In this document: one piece after another, positions 1-9,158 of the stretch
How the letters are laid out: each line of letters begins with the position of its first letter
Position numbering within the stretch: the stretch's first letter is position 1
Assembly: GCF_017114985.1 (NCBI RefSeq)
Contig: NZ_JABXKP010000106.1
Span: forward strand, 28,231-92,230
Origin: Nostoc sp. JL33
GTDB taxonomy: Bacteria; Cyanobacteriota; Cyanobacteriia; Cyanobacteriales; Nostocaceae
Direction of reading: 5' to 3'
DNA length: 64,000 nucleotides
The notes under the pieces: model-generated
Seen by the model: the letters and a program-made list of their open reading frames with translations, nothing else
Told to the model about the DNA's origin: nothing
Database searches by the model: none
Position numbers and translations under genes: made by a program

Positions 1-144
1 TAAATTTTATGGGTGGCTCAAGTCAAATTTGGTTTGTGGCTTCCAGACTTGATCACGACGAATTTATAGTTAATTTTTGTTAATATTAGAGGCGGTGTTA
101 GTACTTCGTCCTCAACCACCCACTCCCTACCTGAGAGAAACTTA

Positions 145-1830
145 ATGCTGCGACTAGAACATATAAGTAAAATTTATCCCACAGGCGAAGTTCTCAAAGA
201 TATCAACTGGGAAGTTAAACCAGGCGATCGCATTGGCTTAGTCGGTGTCAACGGTGCTGGAAAATCCACCCAACTCAAAATCATTTCTGGGGAAATTGAA
301 CCCACCGCCGGCGAAATTATCCGTCCTAATAGCTTACACATAGCCTACCTCAACCAAGAGTTTGAAGTAGACCCCACCCGCACCGTTAGAGAAGAATTTT
401 GGACTGTCTTCAAAGAAGCCAACGAAGTACAGTTATCTCTGGCGCATGTGCCACAAGAGATGGAAACGGCTACCCCAGAGGAACTGGATCGACTGATCGA
501 CAAGTTAGATCGCTTGCAGCGCAAATTTGAAGCCTTGGATGGTTACAACTTAGATGCACGCATCGGAAAAATCTTACCAGAGATGGGGTTTGGGCTAGAA
601 GATGGCGATCGCCTCGTCAGCGCTTTCAGTGGTGGTTGGCAAATGCGGATGAGTTTAGGTAAAATCCTCCTGCAAAAACCCGACTTGTTGCTGCTGGATG
701 AACCGACTAACCACCTGGATTTAGAAACCATTGAGTGGTTGGAAAATTACCTCAGAGGGCTGATTACGCCGATGGTAATAGTTTCCCATGACCGGGAGTT
801 CCTTGACCGCCTCTGCACCCAAATTGTGGAAACTGAACGTGGCGTTTCCAGTAGTTACCAAGGTAACTACTCGGCATATTTGTCACAAAAAGCCGAAAGT
901 CAATTAGCACAACTTAGCGCTTACGAACGCCAACAGAAAGAATTAGAGAAACAACAAACCTTTGTTGATAGATTTCGTGCCAGTGCTACTCGCAGTACCC
1001 AGGCAAAAAGCCGGGAAAAGCAACTCGACAAAATCGAGCGCATTGAAGCACCCGTTGGTGGTATGAGAACTCTACACTTCCGTTTTCCCCCTGCACCCCG
1101 CAGTGGACGCGAGGTAGTGGAAATTAAAGATTTAACTCATCTTTATGGTGATAAAATCCTGTTTTTGGCAGCAAATCTCCTGATTGAAAGGGGCGATCGC
1201 ATTGCATTTCTTGGCCCCAACGGTGCAGGAAAATCTACCCTTTTACGCGTGATTATGGGTATGGAACCACCCACAGAAGGTAGCGTTAAATTAGGCGATC
1301 ACAACGTTCTTCCGGGTTACTTTGAGCAAAATCAAGCTGAAGCCTTGGATTTGAAGAAAACTGTCATGGAAACTATCCATGATGAAGTTCCTGACTGGGA
1401 TAATCAAGAAGTCCGCACGCTTTTGGGACGCTTCTTATTTAGTGGTGACACAGTATTTAAGGCAGTTGGGGCATTAAGTGGAGGAGAAAAAGCTCGTCTG
1501 GCGTTGGCAAAAATGCTCTTACGTCCCGCGAACTTACTAATTTTAGATGAGCCGACAAACCACCTAGATATTCCAGCTAAAGAAATGCTGGAAGAAGCGC
1601 TCAAAAATTATGATGGTACGGCAATTGTAGTTTCCCACGATCGCTATTTTATTTCTGAGGTAGCGAACAAAATCGTCGAAATTCGTGATGGTGAATTCCG
1701 CGTTTACTTAGGAGATTATCATTACTATCTCCAGAAAATTGCCGAAGAAAAAGAACAGGCAAAGTTAGCTGCGATCGCTGCGGAAAAAGCTGCGAAGAAA
1801 GCTGCAAAAGCTTCCACGAAAAGGAAATGA
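145..1830 (+). CDS. ABC-F family ATPase
   Basis: Soluble protein with two ABC nucleotide-binding domains and no membrane segment, the ABC-F layout. Family members work on ribosomes (translation factors or antibiotic-target protection) rather than as transporters. Visible motifs: Walker A GVNGAGKST (residues ~34-42) and GPNGAGKST (~356-364), two DEPTNHLD Walker B motifs, signatures FSGGW and LSGGE, and a charged helical linker between the domains (~235-330). The tail is Ala/Lys-rich. At 561 residues it has normal length. The start is the ATG at 145. It stands alone, followed by a hairpin at 1846-1877. Which ABC-F subgroup it belongs to cannot be told by eye. Confidence 0.93.
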   Translation: MLRLEHISKIYPTGEVLKDINWEVKPGDRIGLVGVNGAGKSTQLKIISGEIEPTAGEIIRPNSLHIAYLNQEFEVDPTRTVREEFWTVFKEANEVQLSLAHVPQEMETATPEELDRLIDKLDRLQRKFEALDGYNLDARIGKILPEMGFGLEDGDRLVSAFSGGWQMRMSLGKILLQKPDLLLLDEPTNHLDLETIEWLENYLRGLITPMVIVSHDREFLDRLCTQIVETERGVSSSYQGNYSAYLSQKAESQLAQLSAYERQQKELEKQQTFVDRFRASATRSTQAKSREKQLDKIERIEAPVGGMRTLHFRFPPAPRSGREVVEIKDLTHLYGDKILFLAANLLIERGDRIAFLGPNGAGKSTLLRVIMGMEPPTEGSVKLGDHNVLPGYFEQNQAEALDLKKTVMETIHDEVPDWDNQEVRTLLGRFLFSGDTVFKAVGALSGGEKARLALAKMLLRPANLLILDEPTNHLDIPAKEMLEEALKNYDGTAIVVSHDRYFISEVANKIVEIRDGEFRVYLGDYHYYLQKIAEEKEQAKLAAIAAEKAAKKAAKASTKRK

Positions 1831-1845
1831 GGGATTGGGTAATGC

Positions 1846-1877
1846 CTTAGTAGTAGTGCACAAGCGCTACTACTAAG
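1846..1877. terminator. hairpin after the ABC-F gene
   Basis: Arms CTTAGTAGTAG (1846-1856) and CTACTACTAAG (1867-1877) are exact complements around a 10-base loop, 16 bases past the stop codon. No run of T follows, so it may be a small palindromic repeat that only incidentally ends the transcript. Confidence 0.45.
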
Positions 1878-2050
1878 TAATCACTCCTTATTAGCGTTCA
1901 AAAAGATCACAGGAAAATTACTAAAAGTTAAAAATATTTCAAAAAACTGCAAGTCCCTCATAAAACAAGTTAATAAGCAAAAATTCACTTGCGGCGTGGA
2001 TTAGCAGTGGTATCATTCGGGTATTACAAACAGTAAAGGGCAATTTTACT

Positions 2051-3649
2051 ATGACCAAAGCACCTGTTGCTCCTGTGGTGCTAGTCATTTTAGACGGATG
2101 GGGCTACTGCGAGGAAACGCGAGGAAACGCTATTGTTGCTGCTAAAACTCCCATCGTGGACAGTTTATGGGCAGCTTACCCGCATACCCTCATCCACACA
2201 TCAGGAAAAGCCGTAGGGTTGCCAGAAGGTCAAATGGGCAACTCGGAAGTTGGTCATTTGAACATTGGTGCTGGGCGAGTTGTACCGCAAGAACTGGTAC
2301 GCATCTCTGATGCGGTCGAAGACGGTTCTATTGCCTTAAACCCAGCACTCGTCAAAATTTGCCAGGAAGTTCGTTCTCGGAATAGCAAGCTGCATCTAGT
2401 CGGGCTTTGTTCTGAGGGAGGGGTACATTCGCATATCACCCATCTATTCGGACTACTTGACTTAGCCAAGAAAGAGCGAATTCCAGAAGTTTGTATCCAC
2501 GCCATCACCGATGGTCGTGACACCGCCCCAACTGACGGTGTAAGAGCAATCACACTGCTGCAAGATTATATAGACCGCACAGGAATTGGGCGCATAGTCA
2601 CCCTCAGCGGTCGCTACTACGCGATGGATCGCGATCACCGCTGGGATCGGGTCAAACGCGCCTATGATGTGATGACTCAAGATAGTGTTGGTAATGGTCT
2701 CAAAGCTGTGGAAGTCTTGAAAGCATCTTACGCCGAAGGGGTAAAAGACGAATTTATCAACCCAATTAGAATTGCTCCCGGCGCAATAGAACCAGGGGAC
2801 GGGGTGATATTTTTCAACTTCCGCCCCGATCGCTCTAGACAACTGACTCAAGCTTTGGTCAGTCCCACATTTAACGGTTTTGAAAGAGAGCAAATCACAC
2901 CGCTATCTTTTGTCACCTTTACGCAGTATGATTCAGACTTACCCGTGGCTGTAGCCTTTGAGCCTCAGAATCTCAGTAACATTCTGGGAGAAGTCATAGC
3001 CAATCATAGTCTAAATCAGTTCCGCACCGCCGAAACAGAAAAATACGCCCACGTCACCTATTTCTTTAATGGGGGTCTGGAGGAACCTTTTGCTGGAGAA
3101 GATCGAGAACTAGTAAGCAGCCCGATGGTAGCGACTTACGATCACGCCCCAGCGATGTCAGCAGTAGCAGTTACAGATGTAGCGATCGCCGCGATTCAAA
3201 AGGGCATATATTCTCTAGTTGTGATTAACTATGCCAACCCAGACATGGTTGGGCATACTGGTCAAATCGACGCTACCATTACAGCAGTTGAAACAGTTGA
3301 TCGCTGTTTGGGACGCTTGTTAGAGAGCGTTATCAAAGCCGGGGGTACAACAATTATTACTGCCGATCACGGTAACGCTGAGTATATGGTAGATGATGGG
3401 GGTAATCCCTGGACAGCTCATACCACTAACCCAGTCCCCTTGATCTTGGTGGAAGGAGAGAAAGTCAAAATCCCTGGATATGGTACAAATGTCGAACTGC
3501 GAAGCGATGGCAAGCTATCCGACATCGCCCCCACAATTCTAGAGATTTTACAGCTGCCTCAGCCACCAGAAATGACAGGGCGATCGCTCTTAAAAACAGC
3601 AGAATATGAGCTGCAACGCAGTCGCACCCCCGTGCAAGTAGGGCTGTAA
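2051..3649 (+). CDS. gpmI: 2,3-bisphosphoglycerate-independent phosphoglycerate mutase
   Basis: Cytosolic glycolytic enzyme that interconverts 3- and 2-phosphoglycerate, using two Mn ions and a phosphoserine intermediate. The start VVLVILDGWGYCEE is the first metal site. MGNSEVGHLNIGAGR (~residue 60) carries the nucleophile Ser. ITDGRDTAP, NFRPDRSRQ and the late metal motifs TADHGNAE and WTAHTTNPVP are present. At 532 residues it is full length for the cyanobacterial form. ATG at 2051. secG follows after about 160 bases of repeat-rich spacer. Confidence 0.97.
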   Translation: MTKAPVAPVVLVILDGWGYCEETRGNAIVAAKTPIVDSLWAAYPHTLIHTSGKAVGLPEGQMGNSEVGHLNIGAGRVVPQELVRISDAVEDGSIALNPALVKICQEVRSRNSKLHLVGLCSEGGVHSHITHLFGLLDLAKKERIPEVCIHAITDGRDTAPTDGVRAITLLQDYIDRTGIGRIVTLSGRYYAMDRDHRWDRVKRAYDVMTQDSVGNGLKAVEVLKASYAEGVKDEFINPIRIAPGAIEPGDGVIFFNFRPDRSRQLTQALVSPTFNGFEREQITPLSFVTFTQYDSDLPVAVAFEPQNLSNILGEVIANHSLNQFRTAETEKYAHVTYFFNGGLEEPFAGEDRELVSSPMVATYDHAPAMSAVAVTDVAIAAIQKGIYSLVVINYANPDMVGHTGQIDATITAVETVDRCLGRLLESVIKAGGTTIITADHGNAEYMVDDGGNPWTAHTTNPVPLILVEGEKVKIPGYGTNVELRSDGKLSDIAPTILEILQLPQPPEMTGRSLLKTAEYELQRSRTPVQVGL

Positions 3650-3725
3650 AAGAGTTAGGAGTTAATAGTGAGGAGTTAATAATTAAGAGTTAATAGTGAT
3701 CAATTAAAACTTTCCTAACTTTTAA

Positions 3726-3756
3726 CTCCTGTACAGACGCGATTAATCGCGTCTCT
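3726..3756. repeat. 31-base palindromic repeat, copy 1
   Basis: Contains the perfect 18-base palindrome GACGCGATTAATCGCGTC (3736-3753). An identical 31-base block lies at 22589-22619, also in an intergenic spacer with CTAACTCCT-type short tandem repeats. It is a dispersed hairpin repeat of the kind common in Nostoc genomes. Confidence 0.8.
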
Positions 3757-3811
3757 ACTCCCAACTCCCAACTCCTCTTTTTTGAAACTTTTTATAAATG
3801 AGATTCCTCCC

Positions 3812-4045
3812 ATGACAGTTAATAATATCGTGCAAGGCATTTGGGCATTTTCTGCCACTGGTTTGATTATCTTAGTTTTACTGCATAGCCCCAAAGGCGA
3901 TGGCATTGGAGCCATTGGCGGACAAGCCCAGCTATTTAGCAGCGCCAAAAGTGCAGAAAACACTTTAAACCGAATTACTTGGGCATTGACAGTAATTTTT
4001 CTCGGTTTAACAGTAGTTTTAAGTGCTGGTTGGCTGCCTAAATAA
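3812..4045 (+). CDS. secG: preprotein translocase subunit SecG
   Basis: Small inner/thylakoid membrane subunit of the SecYEG channel. The 77 residues hold two hydrophobic helices (IVQGIWAFSATGLIILVLL and WALTVIFLGLTVVLSAGWL) around the family hallmark HSPKGDGIGAIGGQAQLFSS. The ATG at 3812 (MTVNNIVQG) is preferred over an upstream in-frame TTG at 3782, because the latter would add ten non-conserved residues. It lies between gpmI and a protease gene that starts 11 bases after its stop. Confidence 0.93.
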   Translation: MTVNNIVQGIWAFSATGLIILVLLHSPKGDGIGAIGGQAQLFSSAKSAENTLNRITWALTVIFLGLTVVLSAGWLPK

Positions 4046-4055
4046 GGATAGGTAA

Positions 4056-4871
4056 ATGGGGAAAAGAACCCAACACCAGATAGTTAACACCCTAATAAAT
4101 TTAATTTCACGACGGTTAATTACAGCTCTTGCCTTGTTTATTGGCACAGGGCTATTAATCATTCTTACTAATCTCCAGTCGAGTGATGCGTTTACAATAA
4201 TACCAAAATATGAATATTCAAGTTTAATAATTTCTCTCCCCACTTCATCTCCCCCAAAACTCCATCCCTTACCGCCCACACTCGCAGAGTGGCAAGATAG
4301 CACTAACAGTGGTGACTACTTTTCCCAAGTCAGAACAACCCAAGTTGGTTATTTAGTCTGGTCACAATTTCCTGTTCGAGTTTACGTAGAACCACCAAAA
4401 ACCGTCAGCGAAAAACAAGCTCAAGCATGGGTTAACAATGTTTTGCAGGGTGTACAGGAGTGGAGTATTTATTTACCTTTAACAATAGTCGAACAGCCAG
4501 AAATTGCTGATATTACGATTGTGCGAAAAGCGCCACCTCTACAAATTTCTCCTGGTAGTAATATACCCCGTGCGCGATCGGCACAAACTACTTACGAGTT
4601 ATACACCAGCAACAAAGTTTTATCCCACCGCTTCACCATCTTGTTAAGTCCCAGTCAAACAGGTGAGTATATCCAAGCAGCAGCCCGTCACGAATTCGGT
4701 CATGCGCTAGGAATTTGGGGTCATAGTCCGCTACAAACTGATGCTTTATACTTTTCTCAAGTTCGTAACCCGTCGCCTATTTCTCCCAGAGATGTAAATA
4801 CTCTAAAGCGGGTTTATGAACAGCCAACTACTTTAGGATGGTCTTTAATAGATAATTCAAAGATTAATTAA
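4056..4871 (+). CDS. membrane-anchored metzincin-like zinc peptidase
   Basis: Predicted extracytoplasmic zinc protease of 271 residues. An N-terminal hydrophobic segment (LITALALFIGTGLLIIL, residues ~22-38) would act as signal anchor. The zinc-site helix is HEFGHALGIWGHS (~residues 211-223), preceded by ITIVRKAPP and IQAAARHEF as in matrixin-like folds. The third His stands one position later than in the classic HExxHxxGxxH motif. A downstream Ser/Pro/Arg-rich stretch (VRNPSPISPRDVNTLKRVY) is shared by cyanobacterial relatives as I remember them. The substrate is unknown. It starts 11 bases after secG, so co-transcription is likely. Confidence 0.75.
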   Translation: MGKRTQHQIVNTLINLISRRLITALALFIGTGLLIILTNLQSSDAFTIIPKYEYSSLIISLPTSSPPKLHPLPPTLAEWQDSTNSGDYFSQVRTTQVGYLVWSQFPVRVYVEPPKTVSEKQAQAWVNNVLQGVQEWSIYLPLTIVEQPEIADITIVRKAPPLQISPGSNIPRARSAQTTYELYTSNKVLSHRFTILLSPSQTGEYIQAAARHEFGHALGIWGHSPLQTDALYFSQVRNPSPISPRDVNTLKRVYEQPTTLGWSLIDNSKIN

Positions 4872-4954
4872 TTGATTGATAGGTAGACTATACAAAAATT
4901 TGGGCTGAGGGTAGTTTCACCCAAAGAATTCTTGCAAATAGTAGGAGAAATCCC

Positions 4955-5191
4955 ATGACTAACTTAAATGTACAGCTAGCCGAATCTTTATATAAACAAA
5001 TTGAAGTTTTAGCAGCAAGAGAAAATATTTCCATTGAACAACTTGCAACCATTGCCTTATCTGCACAAGTTTCCGCATGGATGACCAAAGGCTATTTGGA
5101 AGAAAAAGCCAAAAGCGGTAGTTGGGAAAAATTTCAGCAAGTTTTGAATAAAGTGCCTAACGTAGAACCAGAAGAATATGATAAATTGTAA
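4955..5191 (+). CDS. small protein resembling an antitoxin
   Basis: 78 residues. The first half (LNVQLAESLYKQIEVLAARENISIEQLATIALSAQ) has the look of a ribbon-helix-helix DNA-binding domain: a short strand followed by two helices. The acidic tail resembles toxin-binding tails of antitoxins. A clear AGGAGA precedes the ATG. No toxin gene follows on the same strand, since the next gene is convergent. It could be a solitary antitoxin or a small regulator. Confidence 0.6.
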   Translation: MTNLNVQLAESLYKQIEVLAARENISIEQLATIALSAQVSAWMTKGYLEEKAKSGSWEKFQQVLNKVPNVEPEEYDKL

Positions 5192-5254
5192 TGACTTAAT
5201 TTTATGATGTTGCTGAATTAAAATATGAATATGTGTCGTGTAAAGAATCAGAGA

Positions 5255-5698
5255 TTAAGGCAACCAATTTTTATCCAAAATTTGCTCTAAGGTATAAGGA
5301 CATAATTCAGGTAAATTGGTTAAATTTGTTTTAGCCTTAACATAATCTAAGGCATTGCTATAAATTATGCTGAAATTCTCTTCTAAATGATTGCGTAAAT
5401 TGGCACTTAAATCTTCATTTAGCTGGTTCCGAAAACTAATAATTTCAGCAGCCCAATGATTAGCATTTCTTGGCTTTTCTAAATCCCAATATTGAGAAAG
5501 TAATAAATGTCTAATAATTTGTTCCAATAAACTTCTTACTCGCCTTTTTTCCTTCTTAGCCAAATCTTCCAATTCTTCTATTAAGTTTTCATAGTCAACG
5601 TCTGCTAATTGTCGATTTTTGAGACATTTAATAGTCTCCTCTAACCATTGCAGGTAATTGGATTCATATAATGTTTTTATGTCGATGATTGCAGTCAT
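5255..5698 (-). CDS. DUF29 family protein
   Basis: 147 residues, mostly helical and highly charged. The pattern LYESNYLQWLEETIKCLKNRQLADVD followed by NLIEELEDLAKKEKR and LLEQIIRHLLLSQYW is characteristic of DUF29, a family with many paralogues in cyanobacteria and no established function. Normal family length. It is convergent with the small gene at 4955, and no partner is evident. Confidence 0.85.
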   Translation of the reverse strand: MTAIIDIKTLYESNYLQWLEETIKCLKNRQLADVDYENLIEELEDLAKKEKRRVRSLLEQIIRHLLLSQYWDLEKPRNANHWAAEIISFRNQLNEDLSANLRNHLEENFSIIYSNALDYVKAKTNLTNLPELCPYTLEQILDKNWLP

Positions 5699-5971
5699 TT
5701 GTTGATTTTGTAGCTTTAATTTACTGTTATTTATTATTTCATGTTAACTAATTCAGGACTAGACGTATGTTCGGCAGCACTTTCCATCTTCTAGCTGCTC
5801 TAAGTCAGGGATATTTTTCAACTTTATCTGACTTGCATCATACTTCATTTCGTTAACTCTAGATGGTTGGTAAAACTGGTAAGAGAATTCTTAGTCAGGT
5901 ATCTGTATTTTGCCCGATCGCACTCATTGCCATCTAATAATTTACAGTGCGATCGCACTTATTCTCTTTCC

Positions 5972-7120
5972 CTACGCTCTACGACTTAGCGGTAGAGGTC
6001 GCTGTGCTAAAACTTCTTTATAAAGTTCTTCCAGCAGAGTAATATTTTTACTAAGGGTATAGCGGTCTAATACACGCTGTCTAGCTTTTTGCCCCAGTAA
6101 GGTTGTTAACTCTGGATGGTCTTGGAAGACTGGCAAAAGGGTTCTTAATTGCGATCGCGCTGTTTTTGTATTAATAACTACACCTGCGCCCTTTTCCAAT
6201 ACTTCTCCATCTGCACCCACATCTGTTGCCAAACAAGCTAGTCCACATGACATTGCTTCTAACAGAGATAGGGACAAACCCTCTACCAATGAAGGTAAAA
6301 CAAATACATCTGCGCCCCGCAAAATTTCGATGCGCCGGTCTTCATCAGCGACAAATCCTAACCAGGTAATGCCGTATTCTGAACCAAAAAACGGCTCTAA
6401 AGAAGACTTCAAAGGGCCATCGCCAACAATCAATAACTTAGTACCAGGTTCCATTGCCGACTGCTTCCAAGCCCGGAGGAGGGCTTCGACATTTTTCTCT
6501 GGTGCTATCCGACCCTGATAAACAAACAAGCGTTCAGCTTTAAATTCTGTTTTGACTTGAGAAAGTCCTGGAGAATACTTAGCGGTATCAACACCGTTGG
6601 GAATTACAGCAATATTTTCTTTCCTTACACCCATCCCTGCCAATAATTCTCGCTGAATTTGAGAAAATACAATCACGCGATCGTAATTAACTAAAAAAGG
6701 TGCGTAGAGCTGATAAGCCAAAAGTTGTGTACCCGATATCAGTTTTGCCCCTTTACCAGCAAAAGGTGTATGAAAGGTGGCAACTAGGGGCAACCTCAGT
6801 TCCTCACAGATTTCCGGTAGAAAAAAGTCTAGAGGAGATAGCGTCAAGGAAGCATGGACTATATCTGGCTTGATTTTCCGCAACGAATCGGTTAAAACTT
6901 TGGTCGCTTTAAAAGTGGGAATTGTGTAAACCTGGGACTTGTAAATGAAAGGGAGAGAAACCTCTCGAAGATTTGGCCAGTTGTCAGGTTCCGACTCTTC
7001 CTGGGCGAAGTGAAGAAAGCTAACTTGATGTCCCCTATCTAGCAAGGAATTTGTAATTTCTCGACTGTAGGTGACATTGCCGCAAAAGGGCGATTTTTTT
7101 CCAATCCAGGCTATACGCAT
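5972..7120 (-). CDS. glycosyltransferase family 4
   Basis: Cytosolic or membrane-peripheral enzyme with the GT-B fold, transferring a sugar from a nucleotide donor with retention. The N-terminal domain starts MRIAWIGKKSPFCGNV. The C-terminal donor domain shows FVYQGRIAPEKN, LLIVGDGPL and the E-x7-E motif in EGLSLSLLEAMSCG (~residues 293-301). At 382 residues the length is typical. Acceptor and product are unknown; cell-surface polysaccharide or glycolipid synthesis is the usual role. It is monocistronic, with long spacers on both sides. Confidence 0.88.
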   Translation of the reverse strand: MRIAWIGKKSPFCGNVTYSREITNSLLDRGHQVSFLHFAQEESEPDNWPNLREVSLPFIYKSQVYTIPTFKATKVLTDSLRKIKPDIVHASLTLSPLDFFLPEICEELRLPLVATFHTPFAGKGAKLISGTQLLAYQLYAPFLVNYDRVIVFSQIQRELLAGMGVRKENIAVIPNGVDTAKYSPGLSQVKTEFKAERLFVYQGRIAPEKNVEALLRAWKQSAMEPGTKLLIVGDGPLKSSLEPFFGSEYGITWLGFVADEDRRIEILRGADVFVLPSLVEGLSLSLLEAMSCGLACLATDVGADGEVLEKGAGVVINTKTARSQLRTLLPVFQDHPELTTLLGQKARQRVLDRYTLSKNITLLEELYKEVLAQRPLPLSRRA

Positions 7121-7469
7121 TCTTTATTTAGCTGTAAGAAAAGCGGGTTTGATTTATTATCTTGTGTGTCCCTTGTGATTTTTATATCTAGCTATACTTG
7201 CTGGTTTTTTTATTTATTACATCCCACCACAATCTAGTTTAAAAACCCTATTTTAAGGTGATTAAACCAGTGGATTTATGGCTTTATTTATTCTACTTAT
7301 AAGCTGTTAATTTCTGATATTTAAACAACTTATTCTGACTAATGTCAGATTGATATCCCGCAAGTATGTGATAAATTTTCACTGACGACAGTTTACCATG
7401 AACACAAAAGCTTTAAAGAAATTAGTAATTACTTCAAGGTAATGAATAATAACTCCTGTTAGCTAATAA
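7121..7469. other. 349-base spacer, no gene seen
   Basis: AT-rich spacer between two minus-strand genes. I see no open frame, RNA gene or strong hairpin. It must contain the promoter of the glycosyltransferase gene at 5972 and the 3' end of the MFS transcript. Confidence 0.6.
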
Positions 7470-9158
7470 CTACTTATGTGAGTTATACCAGGTTAATATA
7501 CCTCCTGAAAAGACGATCGCTGCTAATCCCAAAAAAACTACCTGTAATCCCAGAAAGGTTTCTGCTACACCAGCTAATGCCAAAGGTAAGGAGAGGGCAA
7601 TATTAATTACATTGTTCTGCAAGCCAAAAACTTTACCACGCATTTCTGGAGGTGTTTCTGTTTGGATCGCTGTTTGCATGGGAATTCCTACTAGCGCTCC
7701 AAAGATACCTAATAGCGCCACCAGTAACAAGACTAGCCACAGTTGGGTTGTAAATACTGATAGACCAATCAGGGATGCTGCCATGCCCATAGAACCATAC
7801 AGGCTTAGTTGGGTATAGGAGAAGCGTTGACCAAATTGACCGAGAATTGTTGCTCCCGCAGCGATGCCAACACCGCCGGCTGCTAGTAAAAAGCCGAACT
7901 GGGAGGCTTTCATGTTGGGAATTATTTCTGCCATGCGAACGGCTAGAACAGTTAATGCTGCAAAGACAGAAAACAAGATAATCAGCTGAAGCAAAGCATT
8001 GCGGATGCGATGATTTGCTTTGAGGTAGCCGAAACCATCCCGCAAGTCAGAGAATACGTGAGGGAATTCTGTATCGGGGTCGTGGTGTTTTTCCTTGGTT
8101 GCCAGGAGGAATAAAATTAGTCCAGCGATCGCATAACTGCCACCTACTAAAAATTCTTTGCCCAAACTACCACTACCACCAATTTGCAACCAAAGTCCAT
8201 CGGCGATCGCTAACAATGGTTCCCCAACGGCAAACCCCACAATCACTGATGCCATCATCGTTGTCGTGTAAAGCGAATTTGCCGAGAGTAAATGCTGTTC
8301 TTCTACGATCAAAGGAATTGCCGCCTGTTCTGCCGGTGCAAAAAACTGCGTCAGAGTTGAAACTAAAAAAGTTACACAGAGGATGATTATAAAACCTACT
8401 GGCAGCACTCCTATGGGTTGCAAATCATGAGTCAACCACACCAGGAAGGGAATTGATAAAACCAGGATGCCGCGCCAAACATTTGTTGCCACCAGCACAG
8501 CCTTTTTCGACCAGCGATCGACAAACACGCCAGCAACGGAACCAAACAATACTGCTGGAATAGTAAAAGCCATCATCAAGACTGATACCCAACCACTAAT
8601 ACTCTGATTACTAGCCTGAAACTGAGTATTAATCAAAGCAATCATCAGCACCAAATAAACTTTATCTGCTAGTTGGGAAAAAACTTGACCGCCCCAAAGA
8701 GCCAGGAAATTAGGGTTTTTTAATACAGGCCAAAACCCCTGCTGTGTTACGTTTCCCGAAACAATTTTTCCACCTGAACCAGACCCATCTAATTTCGGTG
8801 GTTCTTTTTCTGGAATAGTGGCTGCTGGCAAATTCTGCCCATTGCGTAGGTCTTGCCCGCCGTAGGCATCGCCGTTGCTATCTACCTCAGCAGTGGTTAA
8901 TTTGTCCTCAGATGGTGTTTCTAATTGACTTGAAACATCAGTTTTTGGGATCTCCTCTGTCCAACTTTGATCGTTTTTAGAAGCGTCTTTTGGGGACATT
9001 TCTTGTCCATTCATTTGACTAGGTGTACACTTGGAAATGGCACTCAAGTGATTCTTAACTGTAGGATCTAATGCCCGATTCTCTTTTTTGACAAGGCTTG
9101 GTGACAAAGGCAGGATTTTTTTATCCAAATCAGACGGTTGCATCATGGTTGGCAGCAA
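7470..9158 (-). CDS. MFS transporter with long N-terminal extension
   Basis: 562 residues. Residues 1 to about 135 are polar, low-complexity and probably disordered. The remainder holds about 12 membrane segments of the major facilitator superfamily, beginning FWPVLKNPNFLALWGGQVFSQLADK, the start typical of the EntS/MFS_3 type; the signature GSVAGVFVDRWSKKAVL sits in the loop between helices 2 and 3. The substrate is unknown. The frame overlaps the end of recO by 29 bases, and internal ATGs at 9146 and 9143 are also possible starts. It is likely translated from a deoC-recO-MFS transcript. Confidence 0.87.
   Translation of the reverse strand: MLPTMMQPSDLDKKILPLSPSLVKKENRALDPTVKNHLSAISKCTPSQMNGQEMSPKDASKNDQSWTEEIPKTDVSSQLETPSEDKLTTAEVDSNGDAYGGQDLRNGQNLPAATIPEKEPPKLDGSGSGGKIVSGNVTQQGFWPVLKNPNFLALWGGQVFSQLADKVYLVLMIALINTQFQASNQSISGWVSVLMMAFTIPAVLFGSVAGVFVDRWSKKAVLVATNVWRGILVLSIPFLVWLTHDLQPIGVLPVGFIIILCVTFLVSTLTQFFAPAEQAAIPLIVEEQHLLSANSLYTTTMMASVIVGFAVGEPLLAIADGLWLQIGGSGSLGKEFLVGGSYAIAGLILFLLATKEKHHDPDTEFPHVFSDLRDGFGYLKANHRIRNALLQLIILFSVFAALTVLAVRMAEIIPNMKASQFGFLLAAGGVGIAAGATILGQFGQRFSYTQLSLYGSMGMAASLIGLSVFTTQLWLVLLLVALLGIFGALVGIPMQTAIQTETPPEMRGKVFGLQNNVINIALSLPLALAGVAETFLGLQVVFLGLAAIVFSGGILTWYNSHK

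Noticed and set aside
5760..5870. Short minus-strand frame starting MKYDASQIKLKN
   Set aside because: Only about 29 codons, no recognisable family; possibly the remains of a gene, but not supportable.
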